In this document: positions 14,401 through 26,923 of the stretch, in pieces
How the letters are laid out: each line of letters starts with the position of its first letter
Position numbering within the stretch: the stretch's first letter is position 1
Origin: Camarhynchus parvulus
Taxonomy: Eukaryota > Chordata > Aves > Passeriformes > Thraupidae
DNA: 64,000 bases
Assembly (NCBI RefSeq): GCF_901933205.1
Contig: NC_044578.1
Coordinates: forward strand, 15,099,501-15,163,500
Reading direction: 5' to 3'
Program-made: the position numbers and the translations under genes
The notes under the pieces: generated by a model
What the model was told of the DNA's origin: nothing
The model's database searches: none
The model's input: the letters and a program-made list of their open reading frames with translations, nothing else

Positions 14401-14792
14401 ATCAAAGACAAAGGAGCAGGAATGAGGCAGCACACTACAACTTGCATTCTCTTCTTGCATCCTCTGTGTAACCCTTCTCCATTGCCTCCTTTCAGCATTT
14501 AAGGCTGTGGGAATTATGGTGCTTGTGAGTGGCAATTCTAAGACTGAAGTGAGCAGAGAGAATGGGAAAACATAACATAAATAGTTGAGGGCCTTGATTC
14601 AAACGCCTTAGAAATTAGCTGAAGTCTGTGTTTTACTTCTAAGGCCTCTGTATCAGTCCTAGAGGAGAAGCAGAGCTGTTTTTACAGTACCTCTTTCCTT
14701 GTCTGCTGAGAGGCTCAGACTGCAAGTGCTTAGAGCTCTGCTCTGAGCCAGCATGCTTACACAAGGAGACGAGGAAGAAACAGACGCCATTC
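11407..14792. other. Unique non-coding DNA, no gene seen
   Basis: AT-rich sequence with frequent stops. The longest open frame is 149 codons on the minus strand (13463-13912). It has a skewed hydrophobic/aromatic composition from A/T-rich codons and no domain, so I regard it as chance. No RNA gene, mobile element or tandem repeat was recognised. Confidence 0.55.
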
Positions 14793-14828
14793 CATGGGCC
14801 TCATGTACACCATGGGCCTAATGTACAC
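14793..14828. repeat. 18-bp tandem duplication, two copies
   Basis: Two adjacent 18-bp units, CATGGGCCTCATGTACAC and CATGGGCCTAATGTACAC, differ at one base. They sit about 150 bp before the G-rich minisatellite, at the shift from AT-rich to GC-rich sequence. This is a small replication-slippage type duplication. Confidence 0.95.
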
Positions 14829-14974
14829 CAACGCTACAGTGCCCAGCACTCCTGCAAGGCCTCTGTGGGATGGCAGCGTGGCGGCCCCACGGCCTGGCGG
14901 GCGGGCCTCGGCCACCTGCTGAGTCACAGGGAGCCACGGGCACCTGCTGAGCCGCACAGGGCTGGGGCTGCCTG

Positions 14975-15485
14975 CGCTGGGCCAGGGCGGGGCGGGGGCT
15001 GGGCGGGGCAGGGGCGGGGCTGGGCTGGGGCGGCCAGGGCTGGGGCTGGGCTGGGGCTGGGCCGGGCCAGGGCTGGGGCTGCACTGCAGCTGGGCCAGGG
15101 CTGGGGCGGGGCTGGGCTGGGGCTGGGGGGCTGGGCTGGGCTGGGCCAGGGGGGGTGGTGGGGTGGGAGGGTGGGTGGGGCCGGGGCGGGCTGGGGCTGC
15201 ACTGCAGCTGGGCCAGGGCTGGGGCGGGGGGCGGGCTGGGCTGGGGCTGGGGCGGGGCTGGGGCGGCGGCTGGGCTGGGCGGGCTGGGCCGGGCTGGGGC
15301 TGCGCACTGCAGCTGGGCCAGGGCTGGGCGGGGCCTGGGCTGGGGCTGGGGCGGGGCTGGGGCTGGGGCGGGGGCTGGGGCGGGGCTGGGCTGGGGCTGG
15401 GGCGGGGCTGGGCTGGGGCTGGGGCGGGGCTGGGCTGGGGCTGGGGCGGGGCTGGGCTGGGCTGGGCCAGGGCTGGGGCTGGCAG
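14975..15485 (+). repeat. G-rich minisatellite, 22-bp unit
   Basis: About 0.5 kb is built almost wholly from GGGGCT, GGGCT and GGGGC words, with G on the plus strand throughout and very little A or T. The clearest tandem section, about 15365-15455, repeats a 22-bp unit (GGGGC-GGGGCT-GGGCT-GGGGCT). A larger pattern is also visible: the segment GCACTGCAGCTGGGCCAGGG starts at 15081, 15199 and 15304, i.e. spacings of 118 and 105 bp. The plus strand holds dozens of G3-G5 runs separated by 1-2 nt, the pattern expected to form G-quadruplexes. Long open frames on both strands here (up to about 250 codons) exist only because the repeat lacks stop codons. Confidence 0.95.
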
Positions 15486-15559
15486 GGGCAGCCAGGGCCA
15501 GGGAGCCCTGAGGCGACTGAGGCCTGCTGGTGCCCTCAGGGTCTCGAGTCATAAAAAGA

Positions 15560-18500
15560 ATATAAAAATAAAAGTACCTCAAACAAATCTTACACTAGTT
15601 TTGTTTCATAGGGCTTCCTGCCTTTCCACTGTGTATATTTTCCCTGCATTTTCTTTATGATTTAAAATCTACTTACCCATAGCTTTCACCACTGCATTCA
15701 GCTCTTTTCAGTTCACCCTTGTTAATGAGAACAAATGAAAAAGTGCATTTGTGCATTTTCAGAAGCTATCCAAATGGGCTGAGACCCACTCACATGGCAT
15801 CCTTTCCTTGGCTACACAAAACCCCAATATTTTTGTAACTCTGGAAAATTTGCTCCACCTAAAAGTTTTGGCTAACACTAGCATTTTCATCCCAGATTCT
15901 GGGCTTCCTATAATGCCATAAAGTTTTTGTTAACCAGCCCACAAGTTCCTTAAGGAACGTTTCTCAGACAGTACATAGCAAGACGTTTAATGTATGCAGT
16001 ATGTCAGGTTTGGTCCCAATATCTCTCTTACAACTCTCAGCCTTTTCCATCACACAATACACTATGTGGCAGAGACCACCCAGCAATTTTTTTTTCACTG
16101 TATTTCACATTACCTCTTTGTTAAGTTTAGTTGTAGACTTCAACTCCATAAGGTAAAATATTCCAAGATACTTAATAGCCTGTGGTTTTCAACCTATATT
16201 TAAACCCTGCCTTATCCACTGATCGTACAATATGTTCAGGGACATAAACTCCAACTTACCTCAGTTGATTTGGCATTCAGACACGCTTGCAAAATTCTCA
16301 GCTAGCATCTATAGATTTTTATGTTCTAGGAGCTGAAATAAAAATACCATTTATACTGTACGATACTTATTAGAGATGAATGAACAGCACATAGCAAATA
16401 ACTTAGAAAACTATTGTTTACTAAATATCCATGAGCAGATCTCTTATAATGATTTGATGATTTCTTTGAATTTATTCAACATTTTCCAGTTCTTCTCAGT
16501 TTTTATTCATTGCTTTTCAACTTAGATATTTCAAAAGTTCAATAGTCATTAGCCAATCTATGTAGTTTAGCTCTGATGAATGTGTGTAAGTGGCAATTTT
16601 TAAAGCTTTCTCTAGCAAAATTTGAGTATATAACTCTGGTGATATTAATATTTGTCTTGGCTTTGACAAACATCTGTGCAGTGACTTCTGACATAGTTAC
16701 AACCACACTTGCATGTACCAATGCAGCATGGCATCATCAGCACAGTACTGTCCCTGATTAATTGCCACCATCAAGATGGAGGATGCATAAACTCAGGTGC
16801 AGCATCAGGGTGGCTCTCTTGCTTTCAGAATCCATGCTAGAAACCTCCTATGATCAGCCCCACTTCCTGCAGATGTATTATCCCTACTGGAATTAGCCTG
16901 ATATTATTTGTGTTGTACTCCTACATCCAGCACTGTGGTAAGGGCCCCCTGTTTTCTGGCTACCAGTGTAACCTTCCAATCAGCTCTTTTAGAGCTTTTC
17001 TCCTTCACGGACTTAAAGAAAGAAAGTCAATATGAACATGAATTTTCTTACTCTTCTGGGACAAAATTTAAATACACATCACTCACAAGACTGGGGATGT
17101 TATTATACAAAAGTTATCTATATCTGTGAAACAGTTTTCTTAGAATTATCCTCCCTGTGTTAGAGGGATCATTAAGTAATATGACCAGAAATAGGTTTGG
17201 TACTCAACTAAATTCATTGTATATCATAATTTATTATGCACAGAGCTACCAGTTCTAGCAGAGATGAAAAAGAACCAGAAGAGGTTGTTAGTTGATTGTT
17301 AATGCACTTAAGCATCAACGGGTATGATCAGCTGGAAAGAAGCAGGTGTTACCAATGTATTGGTGCTGTCACAGAAGAAGGATGTTCTGCAGAAGCCTTA
17401 AATGTAAAATTAAAATTGACAAGCTGTTGAAATCCTCTATCAGCCACCACCTTACAAGTATTCCACATCTGAAATAAGGCTGGAAGTGTGCCAGAAAAAA
17501 AGCTTAGTACTTAAATATGTGGGTACTAAAACACTTGAACTTAACTCTGACATCTGTACATTTAGGTTTTTATGTTCCATAAAGATGTCATCTTCAGGGG
17601 AGGCATCAAACTCTATTTCTGTCCCCTGTAGATATTCACTTGTAGACACTCATTTGGAGTTTCCACTAAACACAGCACCATCAGATAGCTGCCCAGCTAA
17701 ACTACTTTATTTGGATCTCCATGACACAGTTCTTAGCAATGAAGATTTAAGTTAATCTAAAAGACTAAGAATGAAAGTTCTTCATTTTGGGACCATATAA
17801 GTTAATGAGAAAAAAATACAATGTGAATACTTAAACAGGAAAAAAAGTATTGAAAATGGGCAATCTCAGCAAAAAGTCTGGAACTCTGTGGTATTGTTTA
17901 CTACAATTAGTTTCTAGTTGATGTTACATATGAAATCTAAAAAAAAAATCTTCACTTTCCTTTATGTTTTTCTGAATACACTTCATTGCTTTTGAAAGTA
18001 AGGGATTAATAACATTTAGAATGGGAAAACCATGTAGATTGGCACAGAGTAAATCTTCCCTCAACACCAAGCTGGTTTACTATACAGGGCTGTTTTATTA
18101 TACTGGCTTGAGTCCTGAGCTACAAAACCCATTCTTTGCCAGTTCTCAGAAGTCACAGATAGAAAAGATTTGTAAGATTTCTTAATTCCAGAACACTGGC
18201 ATCAACATCACTTCAGCCCATGTGGTAGTTATCATAGTTTTTCCAGTACACTGTCTATTCTGCACTGAGTTATAAGCCCATCTAACAATGAGAGCTTAGT
18301 GTAGTTCTTAAATATCCGTTCCTCTACCTAAATAGATTGCTCCTAGAAAAATTAATTTTCTTCATATTTTAAAAAAATCTGTTCAGATCATTGCTCCTAA
18401 ATACATGTTCTTTTAACAGTCCTGCACACTGATGAACAGTTATAGTGAACTGCCCCAAAGAAAGAGGTAGTTTCATAAAACAAATCACACAGATTTACAT

Positions 18501-20300
18501 ATCTGACCTTTTCTAAATTTCAAATAAATTCTGCAAAGGAGAAGAGATAGTGCACTAACTCAATTTGCCCATGTGATAGAGAGACCAGAATGGAGGTCTC
18601 CAGAGAAAGCACTATGCTAAAGTCAAAGTACAAAATGTGAAATTTCTTCTGGTGCAGAATGCCATGTAGTTTTGTTATGGTCAAATCCCACATGGCTCCT
18701 GATTTAGGGCTACATCATTTCACTGGATACTGGCTTGTTCTTTACATGACGTACATTTCACTCAGAATATCTATTAAAAAAGAATGGCCCCCTCTGAAGA
18801 TACACAATATGCCAACAAAATAATTTCCTGGGCTATTATGCAGGCTGGAACACTTTTCCATAAGGCAGAACCATTTATGCTGAGTTTTGTTTTCTTTGAA
18901 CTCTGCCACTACTTTGTAGTTCCTCACAGCTACTCTCCCGATCAGATCTGCTGAGTGGCAAATGCTTCTTTAAATCCCCTTGTTGGTGAACACATTCTGA
19001 CAAGGCACCACCATTTTCTGTTTTGAAATAAATCACTCAACTTTATACAATAAAATTAGTAAAAATGTCTAGTATAAAATCAACCCATTAAAATCTACTG
19101 AGCAATATACTTCTATAAAGTAGTAGATTTGAGTTTTGGAAGAAAGCAACTAGAGCTGTGCAATGAGTCGATTTCACAGGGAATTTGAGAATTTGGTGTT
19201 ATTTGTCTTTGGAATAAAAATCCCCAAATATATTAAAATCTATCATGCAGCAAGTTCTGAAAGAATTTCCAGTTTGTAAAACCAAAAAAGTTTCTTTTTA
19301 TAATTTCCAAATGTCTTTACAGTGTGTGAAGAACTCTCGAACTCCTCATGTGCTGGTACTAACATGACTTGAGACCCCTGACTACTTTTCATTCCATAGT
19401 CTGGACAGAAGTGCAGCTAAGCTCCTGCACACCTTGGGAATTCCAAAGGAACATCAGTGCTTCCAACCCAGCCTGAGTGGTCTCTATACTTAACTCTCTG
19501 TTGGTCATGGAAGATCAATGGCCCAGAAATTATAGTGACCCAGCAGGTTCCACCAGACTGCCAGAGAGTCAGGAGGGGGGAGAAAAGCAAGCTGCTTTGG
19601 TTGGTCATTGAAATGGAATCATCTTTGCGATTTTTTTTTTATGCTTTGCATTTCAGAGTTGTCTTTTTAATCCTCTTTTCTTACCTGCACAAAAGGCAGC
19701 ATCCAGGTGATGGTCATATAAAGAAAAAAGCATGAAAGGGCAGTGAGATCAGATTTGCTTTCAAAAACTACTTTTTTCTTGGATGTGGAAATACATAGCT
19801 GGACTGAAACTTCTTGGGATCAGAAAGCTTGACTTCTTATTTTTTCCCTAACAATCTGGTATGAAGCAGTTAAAATAATAATGCACAAAAGAATGACTTT
19901 GCAGATGTTGCATTTGCAGCAGCAAATCTGGGCCATGCCAGGAAGAATTAGAGTAACCTGGACTGTGTGCTTCAGACTAATAATGTGCCACACATGATAC
20001 AAAACCTATGCCTCTCATGAGGGTGTTGTTCTGCCAGTGAAGTTTCTCTACCCAAAGAAGACCTGTGTCAGAAAACTCTTAAACCTATATGTGATTTTTA
20101 AAGCTCAATCCTCCACAATGCAGACACCAGACCCAGGACTATGAATGTACATTAGGAAATTACTCCCGGTCTGGCTGCCATACCAATCAATGCAGCAAAA
20201 AGTGTATGGTAGAACAGAAGGTTTTGTGCTAGAGAACAGATAAGTGACATGGATTGAAATTATGGTAAATTTAAATTGATGGCCTAATTAGTATTATCTC
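15560..20300. other. Unique non-coding DNA, no gene seen
   Basis: AT-rich sequence resumes abruptly after the minisatellite. Open frames are all under about 95 codons and show no domain or conserved-looking composition. No mobile element was recognised by eye, and no tandem repeat of note. Confidence 0.55.
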
Positions 20301-20309
20301 TTTTTGTAT

Positions 20310-20470
20310 TCTCTGTAAGAAATATTATCCAGGAGGAACTCATTTTGCGTTAATGTTGATATAAAGTGTAATTCTGCAGCATTTTCATTGTAATCTGGCA
20401 TTAATTAATGCATCATTATTCCAAAGTGTTAATTAAATTATTACAGAAAGGGACATCTGACCCACTTCAG
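20310..20470. promoter_or_regulatory. Candidate conserved non-coding element
   Basis: This block is dense in homeodomain and POU-like words: GTGTTAATTAAATT, CATTAATTAATGCATCATTA and TTCATTGTAATC. It has no repeat character and no open frame. In vertebrate genomes such TAAT-rich, CpG-poor blocks often mark developmental enhancers. No conservation data are available here, so this is inference from composition only. Confidence 0.25.
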
Positions 20471-21845
20471 AAAGAAAAAAAATAAGTATCATGCATGAGA
20501 ATTAAACTTTCAGAGGTCTGAAATGGTGTGAATTCCCACAACACTAGGTTTGTGTAGCAGCACAAAACCAAGACAAAATATAGACATGATACATGACTCA
20601 TGAACCACAGTATGACATCAACATTTGCTCACTCACAATGGAGTCTGATGACACCATCAGAGCCTCAAAGACAGGCAGACATCAGAAATCTGAAATGACC
20701 CATTTCTAATAGGGTAAATTAAATAAACTGTACACTGACTATCATGAATTACTCTCAAGGAATTCAGGGAATTGAACAGGGTTACAAAACCAATCACAAC
20801 TTCTGCAGGCCCTATTACATACCTTCTGCAGGGCAGGAATACCACTGCTATATAGCCAATGGGAGTGCAGGGCAGTTAACTGGGATGAACAGCAAACAAT
20901 CTTGCACTCTTCAGTGTTGATTGTCTTGACCTTCTGCCTGCAGTCCTAAGGGGCTTCAGTGAAATCTCAAATCAGCATTTCAGTTGTTGTTACTATCAGC
21001 TGGGTGGTAGCTGTTTTCACATACAGGCAGGAGACAACCCAGTCCTCTACCAAAAGATGTACAGTCTGATCCAATGCCCAGGGAAAGCTACAGAAGTCTA
21101 ATCCTCACTTACAGAAATGGCATTTAACCACACACTTAAGAATTGCACAAGCAGACCTCTGAAGGAATGCCACTGCAGTAAGTGGGACTCTCTGCAAGGG
21201 GCCACACAAGCTCTTTGGAATTGGGGTCTCTGTGAATTATTAAACTTAATTAATGATTCAAGAAAACATTAGTCTAGAGCACGAAGCAAATCCTATACGA
21301 TGTGCCCTACCTGCCAGCTATACACCAGAGTTGCACAAGATTCTTCCAGGATGTGACTTCCATAAGATTCAATGTCTACACTATTCAACAACTCTGTTTC
21401 AACAATTATCACTTTCTTTTGTTACATTTGGGCTTGCATTGAAAGATCTTTAAAATGTGAAAGTTAAATGAGGCTCTTATAAAGAAGTGGTTTGGGTGCA
21501 GTATATTAAAGGGAAACTTCAAAGGAGCTCAAGATACCTTTCAAGCTAAGGTACAAAAATTTAAACAAGAACAAAAGCTTCTCTTGTATTTTGAAGCATT
21601 AATTGTTCCACTTCTGTTGATGTAAAGTGAAAGGAGAAGCTTTTAGTTAAAAGTAAGTAGTATCAACCAACATGGAATGTTCCAAAGTCTCATGGAATAA
21701 TTTTAGCTTTGATATAATGGCACAGGTGGATCTCAAATTATAATGCCTTCTGTAGAATATGCAATAATTTTTGTTAGCTGAATCCATTAGACAAACATTA
21801 GTGCTTGAAGAGATTATTGGCATAAATCAGAGTTTCACCCTTTAT

Positions 21846-21950
21846 ATTTATAAGATATTTCATATTTATAAGGTATTTCATAACTTTGTGAGTGGTGTTT
21901 GTCACATAACATTGTGAGTGTTGTTTGATATTTCATAGCTTTGTGAATTA
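21846..21950. repeat. Imperfect compound tandem repeat
   Basis: Two adjacent 18-bp copies (ATTTATAAGATATTTCAT and ATTTATAAGGTATTTCAT) occupy 21846-21881. They are followed by two imperfect copies of a unit of about 26-29 bp (ATAACTTTGTGAGTGGTGTTTG, then ATAACATTGTGAGTGTTGTTTG) and a partial third copy beginning near 21935. The pieces share ATTTCATA joints, suggesting stepwise slippage. Confidence 0.8.
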
Positions 21951-23063
21951 AGTTTTCTATATCATTATAGCCCAGTTTTCAAAGGATAAAATACACAACA
22001 TTGAACTGTTTGCTCTTTCACCTATCTATAAGTTCCCTTTGTTTAAGGAAGGCACAAAACTGTAGAAACTGGAAGGACATAAAGTCTGCCATAAGTTTCA
22101 TGAAAACTGGCAACTGGGTAGTAAAGAGACAAATTGGTGCTTCCATGGAAGAAAGGTTTCAACTGAGAATTAAAAAATTCTGTGGACTATCTCAGGTGGC
22201 CAGTCTGTGAGGGGTTCAGTGCCAACCACAATAAGTTAGCTTGCCCACTTGTAATTAGTCAAGGTTACTGTGGAGGGATTTATGAGACACATGAAGTAAT
22301 TACAAGTCTCAGGTGAAAGCACATCATGGAATTCACTCAGAGAACAGTAAGCTGGTTTTGTGCAGAGGTAAAGGTAATTGGGATAAAACATGCAAAAAAC
22401 ATCACATGCATTGGTGCTGCTGTTCATGAACAACCCATTGTGGCACAATTTAAGCAGACCTGTAGACCAGCTAAGTAGAAAAAATACATTAAATATATTG
22501 AGATGCCTGATTTTCTGCATTATCGATAAAATATATACACCAATAATTTTAATCTATAATGCATTTAACTCTGATCCATACAAGATGATTGTGACAGTAA
22601 AAAAAAAGTTTCTCTTTTTAGTTTTGCTTTGCATCATGACAAGAGTATTCTTACTTTAAGCAACATTTAGGCCAGTGGAGACACAGAACAATTAATGTAT
22701 AGGTTTTCTTAATGGTAGATACTGGTTACTCTCACTAGGAAAATTGTTCCAGATTTTCAAGAGCATGAATTTTTACAGCTTTTGTAAGCTTGAATTGGAT
22801 TTCTATGCACTAAGAATGTTTAAAAATAAGGCCCAGTGTGTCTCCATCAAGACTCGTAGCTAATGGTATAATACATATGTATACATATATTACTTGGACT
22901 GAATGCTGTGTTTCACCCCTACATTTTATGGGTTGTCAGTCAGTGGAAGTTAGGAGAAACTGAGCCTAACAAATCCAGGTGAATCAGTTATAATTTTAAA
23001 AAGTCAATAAATATAAATAAATACAACTAAATTCCCAGTCTCTCCTCTTTCCAGCTAGAAAAT

Positions 23064-23107
23064 ACTATATATGTATATGTGTGTGTGTGTGTGTGTGTAT
23101 GTATATG
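23064..23107. repeat. (TG)n microsatellite
   Basis: A pure run of 11 TG units at 23078-23099 is flanked on both sides by TATATG repeats. This is ordinary simple sequence and likely length-polymorphic. Confidence 0.95.
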
Positions 23108-25248
23108 ACTTATTTTACTACTCAGCTTTTGCTACCAGATGTTTGAGTGGTCAGTCAAAGCTCCAGAGATCCATAAGGTTAATCTACATGTATGTAAAAA
23201 TTAATTAGAAAAGTATCTTATTACCATCACTTTTGATAATTCTTTAAGAAAGTGACAGGGTATTTTCATTATTTGCTGTGTACGTATGGATAATAACAAA
23301 TTAAGTGTTGATCAATCAATATAATGATCCATTTGACCCATAAATAATAAGAAGAGAATATATGCAGAATTTCTAATAAAATTTCAATCCCAACAGAATT
23401 TGAATTCATTACTTTTGAAATACAAGGCAGACAGTTTGCTTCACTAACATGGATTTGAACTTGCTGAGGGTAAATTATCAGAGAGGCCCTTGTTGCTCTC
23501 ATGCAGCAATACAATTTTATTAGGAATTACAGGGAAAAATTAATAAGCACTTCAGAGCTCAGAGTCCTGAGGTACAGCATGGCTTAGACCTTGGCGCAAA
23601 CTTGGGAACATGCCCTGCTTGGAGTATGTATTCTTTCAGTTTAAAGTTTATTAATGTTGTGGGCAAGGTTAAAAGCCCAGCCCATGTCACAATGCCAACA
23701 TCTGAAAAACCTCAGAACCTGCCAAATGGTCTGAGTTTGTCAGCAGTGAGCATGTACCTTCTTTGGATATTCAGTGCTAATGAATGAGTTACTGGAAATG
23801 CACATTCCAGTGCTGCACTTCTAGCATTCTAATACAGTGATTTCCCTTCAGGAGGAATTAGGAATTGCCATGTTTCTCTGCATGGTGAACAAATGCAAGA
23901 TCATCATGCAGCAGAGTTGCAGTAAGCACAAGAATAATCTTCATTTCAGGTCAAAGTCAGTGCATTGAATTTATTTTCCAAAAACTTACAATTGTAGCTC
24001 AGAGATGAAGCTCTTATTTTCTCTTCTTTCCAGCCTCATTTCTTTCCAACTTGGACTCACAAATCTTCTAGCTCCTACAATGAAACTTTGAGATTGAGCT
24101 GGTAATGTTACTGAAATGCCTGATTATGAACCATGTTAATCCCAGCAGGGTGTACCAGGTTTATCTTCTGTCACAGAACAGTGAAAAGCAATATATAGAT
24201 CCTGGAGTTAAATTTAAATTAGTTATATTCTGGAGGGAATTCAGCCCTGGAAGTATACAGGCCCATGCTGCTGTAGCTATATTGCTTTCTAGAGCACAGA
24301 GCAGTGTAGATGTGCCCATCCATTCCCTCTGTGACCATGATGATGTCATGATGTTCAGTGGAAGAAATGGAATTAGCTACAAGAATATATAGCAGGAAAA
24401 AAAAGGGGTTCTAGAAATATAAGAATACTCAAGACACAGCTACACTTAGTTTCAGGAGACTGAAGAGCTCAAATTGGGTTTCCTTGTTTTGGTGTTTTTT
24501 CACTCCCTCACTTTGTTCTGTTGGGAATCAGATGCTCAGCAGAGCATCTTCTAATTCCTTTCACCTTCTTAATTTCAAAGTGTCTCCTTGCAATCCTGGC
24601 CAAAGTCTCATCTTCTCATCAAGAAGCTCCTGGTTCAGGTTAGACAAAGTAAATATTCAAAAGCTATGAGCCATTGTCTGTTACCAAGATTTCAAAACTT
24701 GTGAACTGATGCTGTTCCTCAGATCTAAGGCCAGAACAGCTGATTTAACTCTGAAATAGCCTTTTAGAAGCCTTACAAGGATTACAGAGATATACATGCA
24801 ACATTTATAAACATAACATAGACAACCTCCTAAGAAAACATCAAAAAGATCACTTAACAGATCTGGCAAAATCAGGTAAATTTGCTTAAGAAGCAAATCA
24901 GAAGATTGCTCAGGAAGATCTCCCTTTCAAAGGCATTTTTATACTTCTAAGCAAGAGAATTTGAATACTTCCACAAGGCGTGACCAGAACAGAACTGCAA
25001 ACAAGCCATTGTCTAAACCAAGACTGTTTATTCTGCTCAACTGGAAGCCAAGGATGAGTATGCAGGATTACTACTTTTTCCTCTATAGTAAATCCCATTT
25101 TGTTTTCTCCCTCAACATTCAATACTCTTGCAAATGTTCAGGAGTATAAAACCTGCCTTTTTCTTTTCTGGTTTTTAATTTGTCCTAATTCTGTTCCAAA
25201 AAATGGCAATCTTTTCTTTTGGCCCCTGTGAATTGTATGCTTAAGTGA

Positions 25249-25641
25249 GGTGATGAGAATACAAACACAGCTGATGAATACGTGAGTATTACTGGTGTGG
25301 ATGTGGGTGCAGGAGATGGCAAATGTACTGCAGAAGAGCAGCTGCCAGAGGTAAGCATATAAAATGTGGCTCCTTCACAAAAGAATGAGATTTTCAGAGA
25401 ATCTGGTGGAAAGCCTGACAAGTACATTTTGTTGCTGCTAAAAGAATTTATTTCTGCTGAAACCTATAACTCCTGGGTTAATAAAGTGAACTTTGATGGG
25501 ACTAGAGGGAAATATGGGCTTCCCAGGAAAGTTAGGACAAACTTAGATGCATTTCTAGAACACAGATTTATGGAAGTGATTGAAGCTGATAAGATCAAAA
25601 CCCAAGTTAACACTTTCCTTTGCTTTGCTATCACACGCTAA
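25249..25641 (+). pseudogene. Decayed coding remnant, BEN-domain-like C-terminus
   Basis: This is the only place where translation looks protein-like. From 25366 there are 91 sense codons to a TAA at 25639-25641. The composition is balanced and charged, with a segment reading LLLLKEFISAETYNSW, then NFDGTRGKYGLPRKVR, and near the end DKIKTQVNTFL. The same frame extends upstream to 25249 (GDENTNTADEYVSITGVDVG...), broken by one TAA at 25360-25362 and preceded by a TGA at 25246-25248. The layout (a helix with a phenylalanine, a G-containing loop, LP/LD-x-x-x-R, a helix ending in -RF, then I-x-x-x-VN-x-FL) resembles my memory of BEN domains, which bind DNA or protein in chromatin regulators. That assignment is tentative. 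There is no ATG start in a good context, no poly-A tail, and a GAG/GTAAGC donor-like site at 25350/25351 that does not lead to a plausible acceptor. A retrocopy fragment, a relic exon or an unannotated exon are all possible; one in-frame stop favours a pseudogene. Confidence 0.5.
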
Positions 25642-26923
25642 ATAGATCTCTGCCACAGTTGGCCTGCTACCAATAAAACTAATGATGCCTGTAAACAATA
25701 CATTTCACAGAATCATCGAGCTCATACAATTAGTATCCATGCATGTTGTTTTGCTTGGAATTTTGAAGGATTTTACAGAACCTGTTATTATGTTACAGCT
25801 AACTGACTATGAAAATAGCCAATGGCTTCTCAGGATTGACTGCTAAATCACAAGGAAAAAAGAAAAATAGCAAGGAAGTCAAGGAAAAAGGACTCAGGAT
25901 CTGAGGTAGTCTGATTAGTTTTGTATCTTGGTAAGAGTTTCCAGAATGAGTAACATTGAAAGATCTTGAAGAGACTGCCTCTGCTACTAGTTGTAAAGCA
26001 TATGCATGTGTCCACCATGCATTTATAAAATCAAAAAGCTATAACTGGTGCATTCTTTATTCTTTGCCTTCCTGCTTACTAATGATGCAAAAAGTAAGCA
26101 CGTTATGCTCTTGTTAGAGGGATAGTCAGTACACTGCTGAAAACCTGAGCAAATGAAAACCATGAATTTGGCAGAGCATGTTAGAGAAGAACAGTCTTCT
26201 CCTGTTGGGAAGGGGAGGCTTTGTGCATGCCTCCAATAACAAACCCTTTTCTGCAGGCACCTAGGGCCAGCTACATGGCCTTTCTCTCAACACATGCACA
26301 GAGGAGGCTACTGAAAAAAAACCAAATACCTGCTAGGCAGGGATGTGGCAGGTAAAAATCACATCTGCATTTTGGTCATGTGATGGACATATGTCCTTAG
26401 GTTCCTCAGGGAGAGTGATAATACCTCTAAAGAAACGAGCAGTGTACAGGATGAATGAATTTTTTTGATGAAACAAATTCAACTTGTGGGCTTAAGATCA
26501 AGCTAGAAAAGGCAGGTCTAGGGCTAACATGGTCTCTTTTCCTCTTAAATTTAGACTACAGGTTAGCTTATAAAATACAGGCAGGAAGCCACATTTCCAC
26601 TACCTCTCTATTTCTGATTTCAATGTTTAGATGCCTATTTCTAAGTGGTTTTTTTCCCCTTCTATAAGCTTCATAGCTTTCCCAATTCTTTTTCTCCCTT
26701 ATTTTACATAGAAAGTGTTCAAGTCCAGATCTAATTTATACCATTTTGTTCTTTCCCATGGGCTGCTCCAGGCTTCTTTTTTGATGTCTTTTTTTATATG
26801 CCTTTTCTAACTCGACACTACCTACAGGTAGATTATTTGAAAGTTCAACTATGGTACATATGGCTCTAAAACTATAAAAGGTAAACACAATTGCTTCACT
26901 ATCTGTTTATTATTTAGGTTATT

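Larger units (their letters stand above)
20480..25248. other. Non-coding DNA with small tandem repeats
   Basis: No gene was recognised; all open frames are below about 95 codons and lack motifs. The stretch includes the compound tandem repeat at 21846-21950 and the TG microsatellite at 23064-23107. A short palindromic alternating tract (ATACATATGTATACATAT) lies near 22871-22890. Confidence 0.55.

Noticed and set aside
14818..15660. Open frames of up to 254 codons rich in Pro/Ala or Gly/Trp
   Set aside because: Artefact of the G-rich minisatellite, which lacks A and T and so lacks stops.
22871..22890. Palindromic ATACATATGTATACATAT tract
   Set aside because: Short TA/CA-type simple sequence; palindromy follows from composition.
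25704..25724. TTCACAGAATCATCGAGCTC resembling an inverted CR1 terminus
   Set aside because: Match of under 20 bp with no continuation; too short to call.
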